A stretch of 64,000 nucleotides of DNA from Trifolium pratense. Its lineage: Eukaryota > Streptophyta > Magnoliopsida > Fabales > Fabaceae. Made by a program: the position numbers and the translations under genes. Every line of letters begins with the position of its first letter. Within the stretch, counting starts at the first letter, position 1. The notes beneath the pieces were generated by a model. The model had not been told where the DNA came from. It ran no database searches and worked only from the letters and a program-made list of their open reading frames with translations. This document shows positions 44,837-56,697 of the stretch, piece by piece. The stretch is from contig NC_060060.1 of the NCBI RefSeq assembly GCF_020283565.1, forward strand, positions 35,774,001 to 35,838,000, written 5' to 3'.

Positions 44837-47323
44837 TGTTGATCGATAATTCAAAAACTCGATTCAGATTAAAAAACAAAGTACAAACTCTATCAATTTA
44901 GAGGGGCCGAATAGCAATTATTTTAATTAATGGGCATGTGGGTTGAAGTGTTAAACAAGTTACATTTTAAGCTCCTAAAAACTCAAATTTTAGATTTTTT
45001 CAGTGTCAAAAAATAATTATTACTATGCAAATATTTAAAAGTTGTTAGGGGTAAAATGGAGATTTAATGGACAAGTTCTTACTGCAAAAATTCAAATTCA
45101 CTGTAGACAAAATTCGAGTAACACTAAATATTTTTTAAATTTCTTTATTAAGACTTTCAATAACCCATGAAAAATAACCATAAGTTTATCATGAAAAGCA
45201 ACAAAATAACCAAAATTACGCTTGAAACTGAACATAATAAATATTAAATAGTCTACACAATTTACATTTCGTAAAGATGTCGCAATTGTTATTTGGACAT
45301 TAGGCAGATATTTACATTTTATACCTAATGTTATTTGAGAATTGAGGTTAAAGATTATTTTTGAAGAAAGTTTATAAACTAACACTTGTATTTTTCAACC
45401 TACTTATGTGTTTTTCATAAAAGATAAAATCGTAAAAACTTATATAAAATCTAAAACAGACAATATGTAGTCAAAACATCGGCACATGATAGGGCATAAG
45501 CTACAAGCCCTTTATATTCTTAACATCGACTTGCAGATTATTGTTCTAATACATCAAAAACTATTCATGGATTGAGAAATGATATTAGAAATAGTAAAGC
45601 AATCTAGAATGCATTTACGACAAAAATAGATATTGAGGACCTACACATAACATGTTTTTAGAATCAGATAGTGACATAATTTCATCATTCCATGAGGTTC
45701 ATGAATCATGAATAAGGATTCACAAATATGAGCAATACATACAAAGAAATGTATAATGAAGCCTGTCCATAAGATTTTTTATTCATCTAAATTATGGTTG
45801 ACTTTTGTATTGGTGTTCCACAAAAATGAATAGCTTAATCCTGCACTCTTATTTGTACAACAAAAAATTATTATCAAATATTCAAATTATTGTCGAGTGT
45901 AATATATAGAAAATGTATATATTAAAATGTATATAAAATATAAAAAAATTAAAAATGAGAGAGAGAGAGAGAGAGAGATAAACATATAGAGTGTCACATA
46001 TATATATAGTATTATTAATATTTTGATATTTAAATGAATAATAACAAATTTAAATAGTAATACAACTGGTCGATAATTTAGGCATTGGTCAAATATATCC
46101 ACTATACTATAGGAGGCACTTCATGTGGTTGGAGATAAATGTGACCTACAACCTACACAAGTCAACATATAGTTCTATCCTGTTTGGGTTTTTATTGTTG
46201 CTTATGTGAGGTCCTTGTTCATCTGGTGTGCCCACCATTTTGACCCAAAATGATAAATCTTTTACTTAACTTTGAGCATAAAAGCTAAGTGGCTGATGAT
46301 TAATCAAAATAACAATGATGAGCAGACCAAATTATTGTATTTCATAATCTTGTGATAATTATTTTTCAGCCTTTATCTTTTTATTATAATTAGAGAGAAA
46401 AGTCAAAAATAAAATGGATAGAGGAGCTGTGTGTGACCTTTTTTATGCATGTATATATAATTTGTATTTTTTTTCAGGTACAAAGAGGTGTATAATCTCT
46501 ATTAATTAAACACAACTAATCAGTGTACTTAAAAATAAACACAATTAATCAAACATTTGTTTGGTATGTACTCCTCATTTCCAAATTTTTTTTTTTTTAA
46601 CAAACAAACACAACAGTGCCAAAATTAACCTAGCTTATGGATTCACACACATTAAATATATATTTTGGTTTGTTAAAATATTTTATATTTTAGTATTGTG
46701 AATTTTTATTTTTGACGAACTACTGTGTACTCTAAATGAGTTTGAAAAGAAAAAAAAAATGCATTGGCAATATAATGGTCATTATAAAGGACAAATGGTC
46801 TCACAAGGGCCCTTTAGTAATTGGACTGAGCTCAATTTTGACCGTTCATGAAGCAAACAAGCCAACTTACTCTTGTTAAAAAAACAAGTCAACTCACTTT
46901 AGCCCATTTATATGAGTTGGCCCGCCGGACTGTGGCGGACTAGGTGGAGGCTGTCCACTCGACAACTTTAGTTCGAGATATGGACATTGGAAAAGAAAAA
47001 ACAAATGCATTGGCCATATAATGGTCATGGTTCACCCTAAGCTGGCTTATAGGCAGATATCAAATCATCATATATGCAACTTACCATACAAATACCAACC
47101 GACACAACAATCAAACTCAATTTTTTGAAAAAAAAACAAAATCAAATACAATGGCAACAATGTAAAATCTCTCAAAAACTTTCAAAATGTAGAAACAACA
47201 TACAGTAATGAACAAAACCAGTTGTCTTGACTACAAGGTAACTGAATCAAATAGACGAACAATATGATTAATAAGAAAAAGTACTATGTTCCATCAAAAA
47301 AAGAAAAAGTACTATGTGTATAA
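44837..47323. other. Intergenic upstream of COA6
   Basis: AT-rich. It contains a (GA)n run at 45957-45979. A 40-bp segment (GAAAAGAAAA...ATGCATTGGC) is repeated at 46743-46781 and 46988-47028, flanking a GC-richer 200-bp stretch. No gene recognised. Confidence 0.35.
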
Positions 47324-47911
47324 TGTTAAATATATTTGGATTTCATCCCTAAAAGCTAGCTTAAAGGGTGGGATTGCCCTCACATATTTATACACTTCAC
47401 ATCCCGGGAACCTAAGCAATGTGGGACATCAAGCAATCACCAACAACACAACTTCACATTCAACATCCACCCTCACGCCTAGCATGGTCCTGGGTCAAAT
47501 GCCCACATTGTAGTCTTTAACTCGACTCTGATACCATGTTAAACATGTTTGGATTTCATCCCAAAAGTTAGCTCAAAGGGTGAGGTTGCTCTCACATATT
47601 TATAGACTTCACATCCTGGGAACCTAAACAATGTGAGACTTCAACCGAAACATTGTGGGACTTCAAACAAAGTGCAACGTCACAACTAACACATTCAACA
47701 TCCACTCTCACGCCTAGCGTGGTCCTGAGTCAAATGCCCACATTGCAGTCTTTAACCCGACTTTGATACCATGTTAAATATGTTTGGATCTCAACCCAAA
47801 AGCTAGCACAAAGGGTGAGATTGTCCTCACATATTTATACACTTCACATCTCAGAAACTTACACAATGTGGAATTTCAAATAATCTCCAACAACACAACT
47901 TCACATTCAAC
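47324..47911 (-). mobile_element. TRIM retrotransposon array with three LTRs and two 71-bp interiors
   Basis: Order in plus coordinates: LTR 47324-47465 (142 bp), interior 47466-47536 (71 bp), LTR 47537-47700 (164 bp), interior 47701-47771 (71 bp), LTR 47772-47911 (140 bp). On the minus strand each interior starts with a tRNA-Met-type primer site (GGTATCAGAGTCG or GGTATCAAAGTCG) right after the LTR end and finishes with a purine-rich tract (GTGAGAGTGGA). A GTATA direct repeat at 47318-47322 and 47912-47916 is the probable target duplication. It lies one base outside the canonical TG/CA ends. It has no coding capacity. Confidence 0.88.
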
Positions 47912-48344
47912 GTATAAAATATTATGGCGGTAATGGTACTTACATAGCAGCTGTACTGTAATTCAGAAGTTTTTATTTTTTTAGTATGATTGTGAAGAAG
48001 AATTGTCAATTTTTTCTTGACCAACTGTATATTGACAAGTGTTTTGACAGATTTCTAAGCCAATAGATTGTCGACATCTACTAATTTATTCCGTTCCCTC
48101 ATTGTCCTTTTTTTTCTTCTTGCACTGTATTGCAGGTGTGTGGATTAGACGCATGAAATTTTGTACTAAGTTAATATTTTTTAATAAATAAATAGTAATT
48201 TTTTTGAGATATGAAATCGAAGTGCAGGATCGTTTTCCTCGATCGTTTGTGTTATATCATATCAGATGTTGTCCTGTTTGCCGTGTCTTTCTTGTGAATA
48301 GTAATAACCTATCAAGCACGGACAATTGGACACGATATGAACAT

Positions 48345-48560
48345 TCACACGTAGATATCGATAATTTGAAAAAATGACATAATAATAAATGTTGGTGTCG
48401 TGTTGGTGTCACTGACACGTAGACACCGATAATAATTTAAAAAAATGACATAATTAAATGTAATAATAAATATTGATGTCGTGTCAGTGTCATTAAATGT
48501 AATAATAAATATCGATGTCGTGTCGATGTATGACACTGACACGTATCCAACACAAGACAC
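48345..48560. repeat. Tandem GACAC-rich repeat cluster
   Basis: Three to four partial copies of a unit containing AATAATAAAT, AT(T/C)GATGTCGTGTC and GTGTCACTGACACGTA. The same unit, with TAATCAGAGGA at its edge, recurs at 55370-55510. The family looks like a MITE that has been partly amplified in tandem here. Confidence 0.7.
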
Positions 48561-48855
48561 GACTAATCAGAGGAATATATGTACTATGAATTCATAGGTA
48601 ATAACCTCACAATGTCGTTGAAAAGCAGCACACTTTAATTTTCATTCATTAATGGAAAACTAATAATAATAAAAAAAAAGAACATGAATGACACCACCAC
48701 TTATGGATCACCTACCTTCCTAGGATCTATCTATAGATTTTTTTCTTTACCATGACACAATTACGAAATTTTCACTTTCGTTATCAATAATTAATTCTGT
48801 CGAAGAATTTGTGAGACACACAAAAAAAGTTCTTTCTCTTTAATTGAATTTTATT

Positions 48856-48952
48856 TTTGGTTTTTACCACCAGTTAAATTAGGTTTGGGGGTCAGTTTTA
48901 ACATCAAATGATTTCAGTCTCATCCCGATCGCAGTTGCGTGGGATAACTGAA
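48856..48952 (-). mobile_element. 5'-truncated copy of the tRNA-derived SINE
   Basis: It reads TTTTTACCACCAGTTAAATT, then GGGGGTCAGTTTTAACATCA and CCCGATCGCAGTTGCG, as in the 61-kb copy. It stops before the B-box and A-box region. Confidence 0.7.
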
Positions 48953-50600
48953 TTTTTTCATACACAAGAATTAAAAATCAAACCCCTAATTACCAGCTTC
49001 AAAAATCCAAAATCCTTACTACTTAGAAGAATTTATTGTTGGTATTTAGCTATAGATATTATTCCCTCCAATACACTTATGTGTATATTAACGTGACTCC
49101 AAATTCTAGTTGGAATAGTTAATGGTTAAACATTTACTTATCTCATCATTAAACTTTGGATTAATAGATCTCTCCTTATGGAGCACAAACAACTCTGAGA
49201 TCGTCGTATACAACATGCATCGGTGTCTAACACTCGTATGATGTATGTCGGCCAATTTAGATATATTAGGTGAAAGCTAGACTCATCAAAATTTCAAATC
49301 GGATAGTTGGAAGAAAATAAGTGGAGATTTAGTATTGCAGGGCTTGGGTATGTCATGTTTAGGTGTATTGCGGGGCTTGGGTATGAGGCGTATGCCATGA
49401 GAGAATTTGCAATTTTTTCGTACAAAAGCTATACTTAAGAGAGTTATTAATTTTCTCCGTATAAAAATTACAAAGAGTTTGTAGTTTTGTCTTTATAAAT
49501 AAATAAAATTGCAAGTTGAGTTATTAATTTTCTCCTTAGAAAATCTTACTATTTAAGATGCTTAAAATGTGTCTCGGAGATACTCGCTAATAAGACCCAC
49601 AAAATATATCTCGAGATATTGTGGTTATAGGTAACATGTTGAACCACATTAAAATATTTTTAGATATCGAACATAAAACCTTATGCATAATACCCAAATC
49701 ATTCACCACTAGATCAAACTTAGTTGCTTGTCTTTTGTTTTTTTTTTTTTTTTTTGCTTCTTGTGTGAGTGTGCTTCAACTTTATTAGATTTGTGTTCTT
49801 GTGCTTTTCCAACAAGATAAGCGTAAAAAAACTTTTAATTTTTTCTTTGCTTCAACAACATTTTGGACACATCTCAAACACATCCTATAAAACGTTAAAG
49901 ACATATCAAAGCAATTATATATGTTTAAGGGAAGGTTAAATATGTTAAATTTGATTTACATTATTTTAGCTTTCTGATGTTTGATGAATGAAGGTGATAA
50001 ATACTATATTATTTTTGCAATGAAAATGTTCATATTTTTTTTTTGGTAAATTTTTCGGTACACATTTTCTATATTAAAATCTATAATTATTCAAGTCATT
50101 AGACTCAAGTGGTTAATGAGGTTCACCAAAAGATGAATCGTTCAGAAGAAATCGAGTTTAATTTCTGGATGGAACAATTTATTAGTCAGTAGATATTTTA
50201 GGGACTGTTGAGGTGGATCGAAAGTCAAAAAGTTTTCTGTTTTTGCCAACCAAAGACAAAAAAAAAAAAAAAAAAAAAACAAATGGGCTTTGGTTGGTTT
50301 AAATGTTGAGCAATATTGGTTGAAAATGATATATAGGGGGAGAGGGAGACAGGAAGCAAAGAGCCCTATTTCATTATCTAATAGATCAAAATAGGCACCT
50401 TGAGTGATAGATATTATAGTTGAAATCTTAGGTGCTGCATATAAATGTAGGTTAACTGCAGTGTGTAGGACCGTGCCAAAAATAGGAAGATACATGAATG
50501 TTTGTAGATCTGACTCATTCATTCATTAGACTTCTAAAATATATGTTAGTTTCAAGATTTGGAGTGCAGAGTGGTAGAAAAGAGTGAATCAATTAACATG
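48953..50600. other. Upstream region of MIR156; no gene seen
   Basis: AT-rich with T and A runs (49740-49755, 50259-50279) and weak tRNA-SINE-like pieces near 49670-49730 and 50095-50160. The promoter of the MIR156 transcript should lie in the last several hundred bases. Confidence 0.3.
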
Positions 50601-50679
50601 TGTGTGGATGTTTTGCTATGAACAAGTAATGTACGTAGTAGCTAGTGCCAATGTGCCATTAAAGAGGGGACACACAGAG

Positions 50680-50792
50680 GAGAGTAGAGATATTGACAGA
50701 AGAGAGTGAGCACATACTGGCAGTGATTGTATGATAGCATATAATTCTTGGTGTGTGCTCACTTCTCTTTCTGTCATCTTTCTCATCTCTTC
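50680..50792 (+). ncRNA. MIR156: MIR156 precursor hairpin
   Basis: The mature sequence TGACAGAAGAGAGTGAGCAC is exact at 50694-50713. The opposite arm at 50757-50776 reads GCTCACTTCTCTTTCTGTCA, the expected miR156 star, with the usual mismatches. The stem continues outward on both sides (GAGATAT against TCTTTCTC) and the loop is about 43 nt. miR156 represses SPL transcription factors and sets juvenile-phase duration, branching and other age traits. The precursor is non-coding; short frames across it are meaningless. Which family member (a to j) it is cannot be told without comparison. Confidence 0.97.
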
Positions 50793-52526
50793 ATTAATTT
50801 CTTTCTGTGTCTCATCTCTTTAATCAAGTTTTCTGATGATGATTCCACTCCATCTTGCGGCTCATATATTAACTGTAAGTTTTTTCAGGGAGAGAGAGTG
50901 ATCTTCTCTCACAGCCTGGAGAGAGAGAAGAACAAGATATGTGAATCTTCTTGTTTGAAGTTCAATCAAGTGCCTTATCTATCTCCTTTTCTGATACTGT
51001 GTCGATCCTTATCCTTTTCTTTTACTCCTTATTATATAGAAACCCTTATCTATTTAATTTAGGCTGCCTTATTATTATTTTTATTTTTTTAATACTTTTT
51101 AACCATTTGCTTAAAAAAAACATTTTAACCATATAATTTTTTTTTGAAACACATTTTAACCATATAATTGATGCAATGTATTCACCGGTTTTTATCGTTG
51201 ACTGATCTCTACAAAAAAATCTAGTTGACGTTCGATAAACTCTTTTTTCCAACTACATTTTTCTATTCATAAGACTCAAATTTTTAAGGAATTCAACTAA
51301 TGTTCCACTCAAATCAATATAATGTTGAATTAATATTATTATTATTATTATTTTTCCACAGGTCCTTTCATCGGAGGTATTTCTATTTGAGGTATGTGAA
51401 ACATTAAATACAAATACTTCTCTTAATCTTAGTTTGAATATATTGATTCATCATATGAGAATTTAGTTCATTCTGCAATATCCAACTGCTAATGGTTTTA
51501 TGCCTTAATTTATAATTTTTCATTCACATGGTATAATAATATTTAAGGATTAGAGTATTTTCATTTATATTTGTTGAAAAGAATATATTTTTTTAATAGA
51601 TGAGTGGTTAGTGAAAATATTGGGATCTTCTTACTTGGACACCTGCATAATAATCACTAAGCAGTAAAAAGAGAGACTCAATTTGTATACGCTATACTAT
51701 ACTATTTTATGCGTGCATTCAATTATATTTTCATCGTATAGTATTATTTTATGAAAAAAATTTGGGTGAGTAGATGATGCTCCAATAAAAAAAATGAAGA
51801 CCTAAATGACTCCAATAACAATTACAAAAGTATTTAGGATCAGTTTAGATTAGCTTATTTTTGAGCTTATGCAAACAGCTTATGTAATATAAATTAAATT
51901 TTATACTATTTTATAAGTTAATACTAGTGATAATTGTATTTTTATAAGCTATTTTATCATAAACTACCTTGACAAACTTATAATAATACATAAAAATTGC
52001 ATAAATTGTTTTCATAAGTTCAAAAATAAACTAATCCAAATGGGTCTTACATTAAAATTTTTATTTAGAGATATTATATAAATCATCATATCCAAATGAT
52101 ATAAGTGTGATTTAATGAGATGCATGCATAAACTCATAAAAATTTATTTATTTTTAATGGTAAACTATACTTTCCTAAAAAAAAGGTAAACTATACTAGT
52201 ATAGCAATAATGAATTGATACACGAAATAAGAGTTTTGATCTTCTGGTTAGAAGTTCAATTTCTCACTCGTGTATATGGAGAAAAATCGTTTTGAAGGGA
52301 AGAACACATTTTGTGTGTACACGGATTCTCCGACGGAGATTAGACATTGCTAACGGCGATAGAAACTTTGTATAATATCATGGTAACAAGACAACTATGA
52401 AAATGTTTATATTTTGTTTTTTTATTTACTATGGAGGTGATGAACATATAGATATCTTACATACTATCAAAATATTTATATTTTTGTCAAATATAATAAA
52501 TACTAAATTTTTGACAAAAAAAAATA

Positions 52527-52669
52527 TCCCCTCCATCCCAAAGAAAATTTTCCCTCCGTCCCAAAGAAAATTTTTGGTCAAAGAAAATTGATGTATTTAG
52601 TTGAAAATTTGGATTAAATACATCAACTTTTTTTTACCAATTTTCGCTTATATTTTGAGATAGAGGGAG
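52527..52669. mobile_element. Stowaway-like MITE with a duplicated left end
   Basis: The left side has two successive starts (CCCCTCCATCCCAAAGAAAA and CCCTCCGTCCCAAAGAAAA). The right end is the inverse (TATTTTGAGATAGAGGGAG), bounded by TA. It lies just before the exon-like block at 52829. Confidence 0.7.
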
Positions 52670-53477
52670 TAAATACTAAGGTTCTATGGAGAAAAAAAAA
52701 ATGAGAGAAAAAAAATTAAGCAAATGAATTTGGATTAAAGAGACAATAAATTTATAGTACTATTTGCATTATAAAATTATAGTACTATTTAATTAATAAT
52801 TATTATAATTATGCAATTGTGATTACAGAAGATTGATGAAAGCGTGGCTTTTTATGGTACTTTTGTTTGATGATGATGTTTGAATCCGAAATCCAAATGG
52901 AGTTCCTCAACAAATCTAAGGTACGCCTTGTTACTATTCATTCTTAACGGAAAATTAATTCTATTTTATCAAAACCCTTTTCTTTTTCTTACATATGCTT
53001 CTTCTTCTTTTTTCATTTTTCTATATATTCTTTTTTCCATCAATCTCATCCACAATTTGTTCTTCACCCTATTAATTTATGCTTCATATATATTCTGTAG
53101 GGCAAAACCCCATATCAAAATTGAACAAAAAATAAGATTTTGAAGGGTCGTAATCAAATGATGCATATATTTTTACTGACTGCTGTTTTCTTTGTATCTG
53201 GTAGCTAAATATGGTAATGTTTTTGTTTTGTTCTTTCCCTTTGTAGTAGCTAGCTAGGTGGAGTTGATACATGCATTTCTTGGCTATACCATGAAACAGG
53301 AATTCAATCAACCACGGTGCTTCCTTAATTTTAAACCTGTTTTCCCAAATCATCATTTTCTCATATATTTTCTACTTTATTTCCCTTTTTTATTTTTCTT
53401 TCATGTATGGTGTGTGAGTTTCAATTTTTATATTTTTTTATAAGCAAATTGTTAGTATATTACAATGTTATGTTAGT

Positions 53478-53572
53478 TTTTCTCCTTACCAGAACTTGAA
53501 CTCTGGACCTCCAACTCTTTAACCCTTAGCTCAACTAGCTTAACCAGTTGAGTTACCCATCCCACCTCACTT
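53478..53572 (-). mobile_element. Second tRNA-derived SINE type
   Basis: The minus strand reads GGGTAACTCAACTGGTTAAG, resembling an A box, and GAGTTCAAGTTCTGG, resembling a B box. The sequence differs from the 7.4-kb family. The tail and target duplication are not clear. Confidence 0.45.
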
Positions 53573-54351
53573 TTTTTTTACGTCGGATTTAGCGTTTCTA
53601 TTTATGTGAGTTTCAGTTTAATCAATGGGGAGAGGGATAAGAGAGGGAGGAGAAACAAAGTTGATTGAGTGAGATGGGTATGGTTGATGTTTCATGGATA
53701 TATTTATCTTGGAAAAGAGTAGCATCTATCTACTGCTATCAATAAATATTTGGTAGGCACATCATGTGTTTGAGTTATTGACTAAGAATGAGTTAAATAA
53801 ATATACTAATAGTAATAGAGATGAATATCATATACCCAATGTCTTAAGATTTTAGAGAAAGATCTCATGTGAAGGTCTATTGGTGGTCTAGGTCTTCAGC
53901 CATTATTTGCCGTCGGTCATGATTTTAAATTGTGGTTGCGGCTATTGCGGTCTTTGCAGTGTGATTTTAATTATTTTTTATTAGCATGCAATATTATAAT
54001 TTATTACTTATAACTAACGTATCGGTATCTCCTATTTTCTATCTAAAATATCATATATATCTCGTTATCAACTATATTTCACTTTGAAATATCTCAAATC
54101 CTTTTAAAATACCCTCTAAATCTATGATATAAAGAAAAAGGATGATAGAAAAATAATTTGTGCGAGTATTATATAGTCAGTTGCAGTCTGATGCAATGCT
54201 GAAATACTAGCTTATTAGTCTCTATCACTAAGAACTTACTAGTTTGAACTTAAATGTTTTTTTAACAACAAAACAAATTTTATAGATTGCGAATGTAAGC
54301 GGTAGTGCAACCCATATACAAAGTGGAACTATAAAAATACACACCAAAGAA

Positions 54352-54374
54352 CCCCCCCCCCCCCCCCCCCCCCC
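54352..54374. repeat. C homopolymer run, 23 bp
   Basis: An uninterrupted C run in an otherwise AT-rich region, followed by GC-richer unrecognised DNA to about 54570. The length of such a run in an assembly is unreliable. Confidence 0.9.
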
Positions 54375-55369
54375 GCACCCGCACTATTACTTACTCTCCA
54401 GCTCTCCAGATATACACTCTAAACGAGTGAGACACGCCACTCATAGTACAAACAAGACCCCGCCTTTGACTTAGCCAACAACCACTTCCGCGAAACAACC
54501 TCACTCTAAATTAGTACCAATAGATCAGGACTAATTTGAAGTGACCAAGAAATGAAGCGGGCTAGGGGGAATATGATTTATGTTCGCTTAGGATTTAATG
54601 GATGAAGTGCTTTCCAAGTTCCCAGTGTCATTTTAAATTCTTTTTATTTATTTTGTTGTTTATTCAAGTTCGTAGCCTACTAAGAAATTCTGTTCCTTTA
54701 TTCTATCACTAAACTTATGATGATAGTATGAATGTGGGTATTTTATTCCTTTGAAGGTAGAAGAAAAGCTAAAACTATGTACTTAAAATGATTAAATTAC
54801 TCATTAATCAAAGTTAAAGTTTGATTCATCTCTTTTTGAGTTAGCTCCAGAAGTACTTATCAACTTTTAAACACAAGTATATATAGGGTTGGAGTTTGAG
54901 AGGTGAAGAAATTAAATGCTAGGTGATCAGTGTAATAAGTGTTCATATTATCAGGTACCTACCTCCCTCTGGTGATGGTGACATCATTGAGCAAGTTGTG
55001 ATGATGAATGATGATGGTGGGATTATTGAATTGTCCTCTAACTTGTAAGTTTGTCTAATTTTTAAGTCTACCAATATGTTTTCCATCCTTTATTAGTATG
55101 CATTTCTCCAGTATTTTGTCCTCCACTGGGTTTAAGGGACACATTTCTATGATGAATTCCATGTATCTATTATCCCCCACCCTTTTACATTGAAAACCAT
55201 TGTGCCTCTTTTTTCCTTTTCATTCTCTCACATATTCTTCACTTAGGGTTTCTTTGACTGCATAATTAGCTCTATGAATGTACAACTTGCTGCCTTACTT
55301 TTTATCCTAAAAACTTTCTATGTTCAACCACTGGGTTAATTAATGCTGAGAGAGTATATGATAAACTAT

Positions 55370-55522
55370 GAAAGCACAGACACGGACATTGACACATCGA
55401 CACCGATAATAATTTAAGAAAACAAAATAATTCAATGTAATCATAAGTGTCGGTATCGGATACCGACGTGTGTCCGACACCTGGACACACCTAATTAATC
55501 AGAGGAGTGCCCATGTTTCATA
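55370..55522. mobile_element. MITE-like element of the GACAC family
   Basis: The outer ends CTATGAAA and TTTCATAG are inverted. The interior has GACACATCGACACCGATAAT and GTGTCGGTATCGGATACCGA, related to the 48.3-kb cluster. Confidence 0.5.
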
Positions 55523-55948
55523 GATGATTAATGAGAATTTAACACTTAATTCTTTACATTCAAATTTATTGTCTTTATCCAGATTGAATAAATAGTTTCA
55601 TGTTTTGGATTCTACGCATATGTCCAAAATTTGATGCAAGTAAAAGAATAGTTAATTAATTCAGACATCTCAAACATAGAATGAAGTTATCAACATATTT
55701 GCTGCCTCTAATCCTTTCCCTGTCTCCCTTGTTACACAATGATTTTACATTGTTACATTTGATTAGTTTTTCTTTCCTTAAAACTCAAATGTCCTATGTA
55801 ACTTTATAAATATTCCATTTTAAAGCTTGCCGTATCTTGATATACAATCCATCACCTCTATTTTTTATTAAAGAAGAGAAAAGAAACAATGCAGTAGAGT
55901 ATCTCTCTTATATTTTTCCTTTTCAAACAAATGGAAAGTGATCTCAAA

Positions 55949-55960
55949 TGTGTGTGTGTG

Positions 55961-56024
<64 letters not shown>
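55949..56024. repeat. (TG)n(TA)n compound microsatellite
   Basis: A TG run passes through TACA into a TA run that ends at 56024. Confidence 0.95.
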
Positions 56025-56028
<4 letters not shown>

Positions 56029-56094
56029 CCACTCCTTGCAAGTCTTAAACTATCATTGGTAGCAAAGTGTTTGTGCAATGAATATAAGACGAGT

Positions 56095-56224
56095 GCTAGC
56101 AATACATTCTTTAGAACATACTTTGTGATCGGTCCTTTTTTATTTAAAGTTGACAAATTAAGTGATCAATTTATGAGGCAACTAAGCTGACTTTCTAAAA
56201 AATGAACTACTGTAAAATACATTT

Positions 56225-56258
<34 letters not shown>

Positions 56259-56697
56259 GGGGGGGGGGCAGCACATCATTCACAGTACAAATTTTTTTAA
56301 CCCTTCACCCGATCCGGGAACTAATTCAAAGATGATACCTTAATGTTCTCCACTAAGACCGAGACATAGCAAAAGTACACTCATTCCTCAATTCTCAAAT
56401 TGCCTAGAGCACATAATACCATATCGTCTTTAGACCTTTCCTCTAGATCCAATAGAAGTGAAGCTAAAAAGAGGTGAAAATATACCGCCCGGAATCACTC
56501 GCTAGGACCACCTCAACAATATACACAATGCATACCAAAACCGCGCAACACAAGTCAAACGTACCAAACAATTGGAGTTTCTATTCGGGGGGCAAAGAAC
56601 CCACACACACTCCTCATAACTCTGCAAAGAACCCACCCTACTAATATCCTTCAATAAAATATATTAAAAGAGTATATCCTAAAGTTATGTTGCTAGC
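56095..56697. mobile_element. Candidate inverted-repeat element with GCTAGCAA ends
   Basis: The left end GCTAGCAATACATTCTTT and the reversed right end GCTAGCAACATAACTTTAGG share the terminal motif of the 58.5-kb element. It contains a G homopolymer (56227-56268). No target duplication was confirmed. Confidence 0.4.
56227..56268. repeat. G homopolymer run, 42 bp with one T
   Basis: Almost pure G with a single T at 56258. Long enough to form G-quadruplex structure and to cause sequencing error. Confidence 0.95.

Larger units (their letters stand above)
50793..55045 (+). other. Exon-like blocks downstream of MIR156 (possible spliced primary transcript)
   Basis: Blocks with paired splice signals follow the hairpin on the same strand: an acceptor TTCCACAG at 51361 with donor GTATGTG at 51391; acceptor GATTACAG at 52828 with donor GTACGC at 52921; acceptor TATTATCAG at 54954 with donor GTAAGTTT at 55045. 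The last two, joined, keep an open frame (SKWSSSTNLRYLPPSGDGDI, then IEQVVMMNDDGGIIELSS), but no ATG begins it. Plant MIR156 transcripts are often spliced, so a non-coding multi-exon host is the simplest reading; an unrelated unrecognised gene is possible. Confidence 0.3.

Noticed and set aside
50142..50522. A 126-codon minus-strand frame near MIR156
   Set aside because: It contains a long Phe run from an A homopolymer and no domain. It is chance in AT-rich DNA.
53920..53960. A second hAT MITE with the end ATTTTAAATTGTGGTTGCGG
   Set aside because: Only one end is visible; no partner end or duplication was found, so it is noted only as a relic.
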